DNA of 6,082 nt. Origin: JBIOYL01 sp044870185 (GTDB lineage: Bacteria > Actinomycetota > CALGFH01). The notes beneath the pieces were generated by a model, which did no database searches, was not told the origin of the DNA, and worked only from the letters and a program-made list of their open reading frames with translations. This document shows, in pieces, positions 1 through 5,032 of this stretch (its first letter is position 1; the number at the start of each line of letters is the position of its first letter). The stretch is from contig JBIOYL010000144.1 of NCBI GenBank assembly GCA_044870185.1, positions 1 through 6,082 on the forward strand. Direction: 5' to 3'. Position numbers and translations under genes: made by a program.

Positions 1-936
1 GGTGGCCCGCAGCACGCCGGCCACCGCGTCGGCGTCGGCCGGACGCGCCGCGGCGACCGCCGGCCCGGCCGGCTCCAGCAGGCCGGCGAGGTCGCGCAGC
101 AGGTGGTCGGGGACGATGTCCAGGTCGAGCAGGCGGGCCGGCGAGGTCACGCCGGTCAGCACCAGGGCGGTGTCCCAGCCGAGGCGGGCCGCGCCGGCCA
201 GGTCCGTGTCGGCCCGGTCGCCGATCATCAGGTACGGGCCGGGGCCGAGCGCGTCGGCCGCGGTCTCCAGCAGCGCCGGCTCCGGCTTGCCGGCCACCTC
301 CGGCGCCACCCCCGTGGCCGCCTGCACGAACGCGAGCAGCGCCCCGGCGCCCGGCAGCAGCCCGGTGGGGGTCGGCAGGGTCCGGTCGGGGTTGCTGCCC
401 ACGAACCGGGCGCCGTTGCCGATCGCGCGGGTGGCTGCCGCGAGCCGGGCGTAGGTGACCTCGGGATCGATCCCGACCACGACCACCCGCGCCGCCGCCC
501 ACGCGTCCTCGCCGACCAGCTCGGCGCCGGCATCCTGGAGTGCCTGGCGCAGCCCCGTCCCCCCGACGACCAGCACCTTGACCCCCGCCAGCCCGGCCGG
601 CCCGCCGAGCAGCCGCACGACCGCCTGGGAGGAGGTGAACACCTCCCCGGCGGTCGCCTTGATGCCGAGTCGGCCGAGCTTGGCGGCCACCTCGGCAGCC
701 GGCCGCCAGGAGTTGTTGGTCACGAACGCGATCCCGACGCCGAGGGCGCGCACGCCCTCCAGCGCCGCCGGTGCCGCCGGGATCACCCGATCCTGCAGGT
801 ACAGCACGCCGTCCAGGTCGAACACGAGCCCCTGGTAGCGCAAGGCCAGGGGCGCGCCGCCGACCGGCGCGCCCGGCGGGGTGGCCGTGCGCCGCGCGGG
901 CGGGGAGCTGGCCGGCCGGCCGGACGGGTCAGCCAC
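1..936 (-). CDS. HAD-IIA family hydrolase (NagD / glycerol-3-phosphate phosphatase type), 3' end outside window
   Basis: Cytoplasmic phosphatase of the HAD superfamily, subfamily IIA, expected to remove phosphate from a small phosphorylated polyol or sugar using Mg2+. Counting from the GTG at 936, all four HAD motifs are visible: motif I LVFDLDGVLY with nucleophile D40 and acid/base D42; motif II FVTNNS (T73-S76); motif III lysine K217 in GKPEP; motif IV IGDRADTD (D240, D245). The C2 cap lies between motifs II and III (about 90-210) and contains GSNPDRTLPTP, typical of the subfamily. The frame is open for 312 codons to the left edge. The HAD fold should end near residue 290, and the last residues (AARPADADAVAGVLRAT) look like the first strand and helix of a GNAT domain, as in M. 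tuberculosis Rv1692, a glycerol-phosphate phosphatase. The GTG start overlaps the upstream TPR stop by 8 bases, suggesting translational coupling, though it has no good ribosome binding site. A TTG at 843-841 is the alternative start. Family is secure; the substrate is inferred. Confidence 0.9.
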   Translation of the reverse strand, partial: MADPSGRPASSPPARRTATPPGAPVGGAPLALRYQGLVFDLDGVLYLQDRVIPAAPAALEGVRALGVGIAFVTNNSWRPAAEVAAKLGRLGIKATAGEVFTSSQAVVRLLGGPAGLAGVKVLVVGGTGLRQALQDAGAELVGEDAWAAARVVVVGIDPEVTYARLAAATRAIGNGARFVGSNPDRTLPTPTGLLPGAGALLAFVQAATGVAPEVAGKPEPALLETAADALGPGPYLMIGDRADTDLAGAARLGWDTALVLTGVTSPARLLDLDIVPDHLLRDLAGLLEPAGPAVAAARPADADAVAGVLRAT

Positions 937-1426
937 CGGCGCCGCCCGCACCGGCCGAGCGCTCGACCCTGGCCAGGGCGCGCTCGTAGACGTCCACCCC
1001 CGGGTGCATCACCATGGCCAGGCGCAGGTGGCCCAGCGCCAGGCGCGCCTCGCCACCGCGGGCCAGGCACAACGCCAGGCAGTAGTGCGCGTAGTCGTTG
1101 GTCGGGTCGAGCTCGACCGCCTTGGCGAACTGGGCCTGCGCGTCGGCCGGGCGGCCGCTGGCGTAGTAGGCGCGGCCCAGCGCCTCGCACACCGAGCCGT
1201 GCTCGGGCACGAGCGAACGGGCCCGCTCGAGCACGGCCACCGCCTGATGGGCATGACGGCCCGCGAGGAGCTGCCTGCCCCGCTGGAAGAGCTCGTAGGC
1301 GTCGGCTTCGATGGCGCTGCCCTCCTGGCTGCCGGCTCCGCGAACCTCGCCGGTCCACGGTACACCGGCCGCCCCGCGGCCTCGAATTGGCGGTCGGGTG
1401 GCCAGGCTTGCTACAACGAACATCAT
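929..1426 (-). CDS. Small tetratricopeptide-repeat (TPR) protein
   Basis: Probable helical-repeat adaptor with no catalytic motif. With the ATG at 1426 it has 165 residues. Residues 41-142 form about three TPR units: AYELFQRGRQLLAGRHAHQA, then SVCEALGRAYYASGRPADAQ, then DYAHYCLALCLARGGEARLA, each with the small-residue, Gly and Ala positions of TPR helices and Pro-ended turns (LVPEHG, LDPTND, MHPGVD). The C-terminus is a short Gly/Ala tail. The stop overlaps the start of the HAD phosphatase, so the two are probably co-transcribed and coupled. The start is uncertain. Only ATG 1426 and ATG 1423 are conventional in-frame starts upstream of the TPR part. They have no ribosome binding site, add an unconserved-looking Arg/Gly/Pro stretch, and nearly abut the divergent gene's ATG. 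A perfect AGGAGG lies 8 bases before an in-frame ATC (1312-1310, residue 39), exactly where TPR homology begins, so the mature protein may be 127 residues. The partner is unknown. Confidence 0.75.
   Translation of the reverse strand: MMFVVASLATRPPIRGRGAAGVPWTGEVRGAGSQEGSAIEADAYELFQRGRQLLAGRHAHQAVAVLERARSLVPEHGSVCEALGRAYYASGRPADAQAQFAKAVELDPTNDYAHYCLALCLARGGEARLALGHLRLAMVMHPGVDVYERALARVERSAGAGGAGG
1321..1326 (-). promoter_or_regulatory. Perfect Shine-Dalgarno AGGAGG ahead of a possible ATC start
   Basis: The minus strand reads AGGAGG, then 8 bases (GCAGCGCC), then ATC GAA GCC GAC in the TPR frame. Spacing is ideal for initiation at 1312. No ATG, GTG or TTG lies at the expected place in this frame. 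It could be a real site with a non-standard start, or a chance match within Gln-Glu-Gly codons. Confidence 0.4.
1387..1417 (+). promoter_or_regulatory. Possible promoter for the DUF1015 gene, near-leaderless
   Basis: TTGGCG (1387-1392) and TACAAC (1412-1417) each match 4 of 6 bases of the sigma-70-type -35 and -10 boxes, with a 19-base spacer, slightly long. Transcription would begin about 1424-1426, only a few bases before the ATG at 1430. That fits the absence of any ribosome binding site there and the frequency of leaderless mRNAs in actinobacteria. By sequence alone this is weak. Confidence 0.3.
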
Positions 1427-1429
1427 GGC

Positions 1430-2734
1430 ATGCGACGATCCCCACACCCCACCGTGGTAGCGGCCGCACCGTTCCGGGGGCTGCGCTACGACCCTGCCGT
1501 GGTCGGCGACCCGGGCGCCGTGACCGCCCCACCCTACGACGTCATCTCCGCCGAGGCGTGCGACGCCTTCGAGGCCCGCCATCCCTACAACGTGGTCCGC
1601 CTGATCCTGGCCCGCGGCGGGCGCGAGGACCCCGGCCGCTACGCCGGCGTCGCCGACCTGATCGCGGCCTGGCGCGACCACGGCGTGCTCGTCCTGGACC
1701 CCGAGCCCGCCCTGTACCTGTACGAGGAGCGCTACCTGCTCGACGGGGCCGAGCGGGTGCAGCGCGGGGTGCTGGCCGGCGTCCGGCTGGACGACACCGG
1801 CAGCGCCATCCTTCCCCACGAGCGCACGATGCTCGCCCCGGTCGCCGACCGCCTGCACCTGCTGGAGGCGACCCACACCAACCTGTCGCCCGTCTTCGGG
1901 GTCTACGCCGGCGGCGGCCGGGCGGCCGCCGTGCTCGACGACCTCACCGGCACGCAGGCGCTGGTGGACGCCGTCGACGAGACCGGCGTCACCCACCGGC
2001 TGTGGCGCGTCACCGACCCGCAGCGGATCGCGGCCTGGCAGCACCGGCTCGCCGACCAGCAGGTCCTGATCGCCGACGGCCACCACCGCTACCGGACCGC
2101 GCTCGCCTACCGCGAGCGCATGCGGGCGGCCAACCCTGGCGACCACACCGGGCCATGGGACGAGGTGCTCATGTTCCTGGTCGACGCCGACCTGCACGGC
2201 CCGTCGGTGCGCTCGTTCCACCGCCTGCTCGCCGCCATCGGCCCACAGCGGGTGCTGACCGCGCTGGGTGACGCGTTCGAGGCGCTGCCGGTCGCCGGGC
2301 ACCGGCAGGCCATGGCGCAGCTCGCCCGCCGGCCCCGCGAGACGCTCGCCTTCGGCCTGTACGGTGCCGGCTCGGCCTGGCTGCTCGTCGCCCGCAGCTC
2401 CGCCGTCCTGGCCAAGGAGACCGGCCTGGAGCGACCGCCCCTGGATGTCGAGGTGCTCCACGGCCCGGTGCTGGCCGACCGGCTCGGCGTGACCGACTTC
2501 GAACGCCAGGTCGCCTACGAAGGCGACCTGGCCGCAGCCGTCCGCCAGGTCGACGACGGCGCCTTCGCCAGCGCGATCCTGCTGCGCCCGGTGACGTTCA
2601 CCGAGGTCGTCGGCATCGCCCGTGGCGGCGAGACCCTCCCCCCCAAGACCACCTTCTTCTATCCCAAGCCACGCGACGGCCTCGTCCTGCGGCCGCTCGA
2701 GCCGGACCCCTGCGCCGTCCCGGCGGCGACCTGA
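1430..2734 (+). CDS. DUF1015 family protein
   Basis: Conserved cytoplasmic protein of 434 residues, the usual length for DUF1015 (about 400-430). The molecular function is not established to my knowledge. Family hallmarks are present in order: APFRGLRYD (13-21), APPYDVI (33-39), HPYNVVRLIL (51-60), LPHERTM in the first half, the signature ADGHHRYRTALAYRERM (DGHHRY at 216-221), VEVLHGPVL, and the C-terminal LPPKTTFFYPKP (403-414). The His-His-Arg-Tyr signature is a plausible active or ligand site, but this is inference. ATG 1430 was chosen because the family normally begins a few residues before the PFRxLRYD motif. GTG 1454, eight codons later, is possible. No Shine-Dalgarno precedes it. No transmembrane segment or signal peptide is seen. 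The gene is divergent from the TPR-HAD pair and lies 207 bases before the secreted-protein gene on the same strand. Confidence 0.93.
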   Translation: MRRSPHPTVVAAAPFRGLRYDPAVVGDPGAVTAPPYDVISAEACDAFEARHPYNVVRLILARGGREDPGRYAGVADLIAAWRDHGVLVLDPEPALYLYEERYLLDGAERVQRGVLAGVRLDDTGSAILPHERTMLAPVADRLHLLEATHTNLSPVFGVYAGGGRAAAVLDDLTGTQALVDAVDETGVTHRLWRVTDPQRIAAWQHRLADQQVLIADGHHRYRTALAYRERMRAANPGDHTGPWDEVLMFLVDADLHGPSVRSFHRLLAAIGPQRVLTALGDAFEALPVAGHRQAMAQLARRPRETLAFGLYGAGSAWLLVARSSAVLAKETGLERPPLDVEVLHGPVLADRLGVTDFERQVAYEGDLAAAVRQVDDGAFASAILLRPVTFTEVVGIARGGETLPPKTTFFYPKPRDGLVLRPLEPDPCAVPAAT

Positions 2735-2738
2735 GCCC

Positions 2739-2784
2739 GGCTCGGCGCGGGAAGTCCGGCGGGCTCGGCGCGGGAAGCCCGGCG
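2739..2784. repeat. 23-bp direct tandem repeat, two copies
   Basis: Units 2739-2761 and 2762-2784 are identical except for one base (t2755 versus c2778). Both begin GGCTCGGCGCGGGAAG. The array starts five bases after the DUF1015 stop. A short inverted repeat (CGGGCT 2760-2765 with AGCCCG 2776-2781) spans the second unit and could fold weakly in RNA. Confidence 0.8.
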
Positions 2785-2800
2785 AGGCCGCCCGTGCCTG

Positions 2801-2822
2801 GCCGGTGGGCCGGCGGACCGGC
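2801..2822 (+). terminator. Possible weak hairpin after the DUF1015 gene
   Basis: GCCGGT (2801-2806) can pair with ACCGGC (2817-2822) around a 10-base GC-rich loop, with no T-tract. It stands between two same-strand genes, so it may be a terminator, but six base pairs in such GC-rich DNA is near chance level. Confidence 0.2.
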
Positions 2823-2897
2823 GGGCCGGGGCGCTCGTCTCGCTGCATGAGTGCGAAATGGTCCAACTCGGGCTGGCATCGGGACCCGCCGACCGGA

Positions 2898-2936
2898 TAG
2901 AAATGGCGCCGTCCTGCACCGACGCGACCCCGGGAG
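2898..2936 (+). promoter_or_regulatory. Possible -10 element and Shine-Dalgarno of the secreted-protein gene
   Basis: The stretch around 2895-2904 is the most A/T-rich in this intergenic region and holds TAGAAA (2898-2903), similar to an actinobacterial -10 box. CTGGCA (2873-2878) is a poor -35 with a 19-base spacer. GGGAG (2932-2936) lies five bases before the ATG at 2942 and supports that start over ATG 2858 or 2903. Confidence 0.3.
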
Positions 2937-2941
2937 CGCGC

Positions 2942-3811
2942 ATGCACCAACTCCGTCCCAGGAAGGCCCCGGCGTTCCTCGTCACCGCCCTCGCCCTCGC
3001 CGTCGTCGCCGCGCTGCTCACGGTGGGCGCGGCCAGCGCCGACACCCGCTCGGCCGCGGCGCAGCAGGCGACCGTCAAGCAGTCGGTCCGTCAGGTCAAG
3101 CTGGACGCCACGGCGACGCTGCCCACCACCGCCCAGGTCGGGACCCCGTTCAAGGGTGCCCAGTCGCCCGAGTTCCCGCGGGAGCTCGGCGCCGACGCGG
3201 CCAAGGCCGCCGGGAAGCGCCAGCAGGCCGGCGACCTCGGCAAGGCGCGCAGCCTGTCCCGCCGGCCGAAGGCGGGCTCGCCGGCCGCCATGCGGGCCGC
3301 GGAGGCGGCGGCCCGGCTGGCCGTCCCGGTGGTCACCCCGACGCCGCTCGCCGGCAGGAACCCGGGGGTGCGCCGGTCCTTCGAGGGCCTGAACCTGTTC
3401 GACCAGCGCTACGCCAACAACGGCAACCAGTTCACCGTCGAGCCGCCCGACCAGGGCCTGTGCGTCGGCAACGGCTTCGTGCTCGAGACGGTCAACGACG
3501 TGCTGCGCGTCTACCGGACCTCGGCCACCCCGGCCAGCCCGGTCGTCGACCTCAACACGTTCTACGGCTACCCGCCGGCGATCGACCGCGCCACGGGCGT
3601 CTTCGGCCCGTTCGTGACCGACCCGTCCTGCTACTACGACCCGGAGCACAAGCGCTTCTTCCACCTGGCCTTGACGCTCGACGTGGTCCCCGCCGGGAAG
3701 CACGCGGGCGAGTTCATCGGGACGAACCACCTCGACATCGCGGTCAGCCAGACGGCCGACCCGACCGGCTCGTGGTTCATCTACCGGCTCCCGGTCCAAG
3801 ACGACGGCTAG
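2942..3811 (+). CDS. Secreted protein of unknown function, N-terminal part ending at in-frame amber
   Basis: 289 residues to a TAG at 3809-3811. It is the front of a 670-codon gene whose frame continues unbroken to 4954. A Sec signal peptide is clear: Arg/Lys n-region (RPRK at 5-8), hydrophobic core from about 9 to 31, and an A-S-A cleavage site before D34, so the product should be exported. Residues 35-140 are rich in Ala, Lys, Arg and Gln and look helical or linker-like. From about 150 a folded domain begins with Tyr/Asn/Gly-rich strands: LNLFDQRYANNGNQF, EPPDQGLCVGNGFVLETV (from 167), DPSCYYDPEHKRFFHLAL (around 228). Cys174 and Cys230 may form disulfides outside the cell. ATG 2942 is preferred to the upstream in-frame ATG 2858 because GGGAG precedes it and it puts the signal peptide at the N-terminus. 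I recall similar long secreted proteins in actinobacteria but know no function. Alone, this half probably does not fold fully. Confidence 0.8.
   Translation: MHQLRPRKAPAFLVTALALAVVAALLTVGAASADTRSAAAQQATVKQSVRQVKLDATATLPTTAQVGTPFKGAQSPEFPRELGADAAKAAGKRQQAGDLGKARSLSRRPKAGSPAAMRAAEAAARLAVPVVTPTPLAGRNPGVRRSFEGLNLFDQRYANNGNQFTVEPPDQGLCVGNGFVLETVNDVLRVYRTSATPASPVVDLNTFYGYPPAIDRATGVFGPFVTDPSCYYDPEHKRFFHLALTLDVVPAGKHAGEFIGTNHLDIAVSQTADPTGSWFIYRLPVQDDG
3809..3811 (+). other. In-frame amber codon interrupting the secreted-protein gene
   Basis: The reading frame is GAC GAC GGC TAG CAA GGC ACG. On both sides the same frame codes for one continuous protein, and no frameshift is needed. It may be a nonsense mutation, a base-call error, or a read-through codon. 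One base change would give Gln, Glu, Lys, Trp, Ser, Leu or Tyr at codon 290. The natural terminator of the gene at 4952-4954 is also TAG, so a general reassignment of TAG is not supported. Confidence 0.9.
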
Positions 3812-3925
3812 CAAGGCACGCCGAAGCACACCGACTGCCCGTGCATCGGGGACTACCCGCACCTGGGCGCCGACAAGAACGGCTTCTTCGTCACCACCAA
3901 CGAGTACCCGTTCAGTGGCCCTGGG

Positions 3926-4954
3926 GTGTACGGCAACAACTACAACGGGGCCCAGATCTACGCCTTCCCCAAGGCCGCCCTGGCCGCCGGCGCACCGGTC
4001 GTCACCTTCGTGCAGTTCGAGAGCCCCGAGCTGAGCGACGGGACGCCGAGCTTCACGGTGTGGCCCGCCCAGTCCCCGCCTGGCGGCCAGTACGCCACCA
4101 ACAACGGCGGCACCGAGTACTTCCTCAGCTCCACCGCCGCCGAGGAGACGCTCAACCAGACCGGGCTCGACAACCGCATCGGCGCCTGGGCGCTGTCCAA
4201 CACCGGCTCACTCAACTCCCCGGCCCCGGCGGTGACGCTCAGTAGCAGGATCCTGGCGTCCGAGACCTACGGCGTGCCGCCATGGTCGGAGCAGAAGTTC
4301 GGCAGCGTGCCGCTGCGTGACTGCCTGGTCACCGCCTGCCTGCCCGGCATCGGCCCGTCGCTAAAGGAGGTCGAGGGCCCGCTCGACTCCAACGACAGCC
4401 GCATGCAGCAGACCTGGTACGTCAACGGCAAGCTGTACGGGGCGCTCGACACGATCGTGAACGTGTCCGACGCCATCAAGGCTGGCACCGCCTGGTTCGT
4501 GGTCGACCCGGCCGCCCCCGCCGTCGCCAGCCAGGGCTACGTCGCGGTCGCCAGGCACAACGTCAACTACCCGGCGATCGCCGTCCTGCCAAGCGGCAAG
4601 GGCGTCATCGCCGCCACCCTGGTCGGCACCAACCAGTACCCGAGCGCCGCCTATGTGGAGGTCCGCGGCCTCCGCACGGCCGGTGGCGTGCACGTCGCCG
4701 GGCGTGGCAAGGGCCCCGAGGACGGCTTCTGCGAGTACCTGTTCTACAACTGCGGGCAGACCGAGCCGCCGAGCATCCGTCCCCGCTGGGGCGACTACGC
4801 AGCGGCCGTGGTGGCCGGCGACACGCTGTGGTTCGCCTCCGAGTGGATCGCACAGACCTGCACCATCTCCCAGTACCAGAGCGACCCGACCTGCGGCCGG
4901 ACCCGTGCACCGCTGGGCAACTGGTCGACCCACCTCACGGCCCTGCGACCATAG
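3926..4954 (+). pseudogene. C-terminal part of the interrupted secreted protein
   Basis: This is the same frame as the 2942-3811 reading frame, and coding character begins directly after the amber at 3812 (380 codons). The first possible restart is GTG 3926, giving 342 residues, but it has no ribosome binding site and would begin in mid-domain after DCPCIGDYPH, without a signal peptide. It therefore reads as a stranded fragment rather than a gene of its own. Recognisable blocks in full-length numbering: DCPCIGDYPHLGADKNGFF (298 on), FTVWPAQSPPGGQY, NGGTEYFLSS, LDSNDSRMQQTWYVNGKLYGA (from 481), and RWGDYAAAV with WGDY at 616-619, then LWFASEWIAQTC and NWSTHL near the end. Repeated short strands and the WGDY-type motif suggest a beta-propeller-like extracellular fold; this is inference. 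Eight cysteines from 299 onward come largely in close pairs, consistent with disulfides. With read-through or a corrected base the product would be one 670-residue secreted protein. Confidence 0.7.
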
Positions 4955-4959
4955 GACGC

Positions 4960-4989
4960 GCCGGCGGCCGCCGGCCAAGGGCCGGTGGC
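4960..4989. terminator. First of two hairpins between convergent genes, with 16-bp palindrome
   Basis: GCCGGCGGCCGCCGGC at 4960-4975 is a perfect palindrome. Overlapping it, GCCGCCGGCC (4967-4976) pairs with GGCCGGTGGC (4980-4989) with one G-U pair and an AAG loop. It begins five bases after the TAG at 4954, a typical place for a terminator of the plus-strand gene. Confidence 0.55.
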
Positions 4990-4994
4990 ACGGC

Positions 4995-5032
4995 GCGAGG
5001 GGCCGGTCCTCGTCCGGGAACCGGCCCCTCGC
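4995..5032. terminator. Two-way terminator hairpin, 13-bp perfect stem
   Basis: GCGAGGGGCCGGT (4995-5007) is exactly complementary to 5020-5032 across a 12-base loop. It sits between the plus-strand stop at 4954 and the minus-strand TPR stop at 5035-5033, so it can end transcripts from both sides. There is no T-tract on either strand, as is usual in high-GC actinobacteria. Confidence 0.75.

Noticed and set aside
881..1429. Upstream extension of the DUF1015 frame to ATG 881
   Set aside because: The extension crosses the antisense TPR gene, and DUF1015 proteins begin just before the PFRGLRYD motif, so ATG 1430 is the sensible start.
103..2271. 722-codon open frame on the plus strand
   Set aside because: It is antisense to the HAD and TPR genes and out of frame with DUF1015. 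It is Arg/Pro/Gly-rich without motifs, typical of high-GC shadow frames.
2858..2941. ATG 2858 or ATG 2903 as the start of the secreted protein
   Set aside because: Either would place 13-28 polar residues before the signal peptide and lacks a ribosome binding site, whereas ATG 2942 has GGGAG at five bases.
3809..3811. Pyrrolysine or selenocysteine insertion at the stop
   Set aside because: The codon is TAG, so selenocysteine does not apply. Nothing in the window suggests Pyl genes, and the gene's own final stop is TAG too.
929..3862. 977-codon open frame on the minus strand
   Set aside because: Only its last part (from about 1426 down) is a real TPR gene. The rest lies antisense to the DUF1015 and secreted-protein genes, has Arg/Gly/Val-rich shadow composition and no recognisable domain.
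2851..4245. 464-codon open frame on the plus strand, overlapping the amber position without a stop
   Set aside because: I considered it as a possible frameshift partner around the TAG. Its sequence is Arg/Pro/Gly shadow in another frame, while both sides of the TAG code properly in the original frame, so no frameshift is needed.
4361..4978. 205-codon minus-strand frame opposite the end of the secreted-protein gene
   Set aside because: It is antisense to sequence with clear protein character, and it crosses the hairpin region at its start. No domain is visible.
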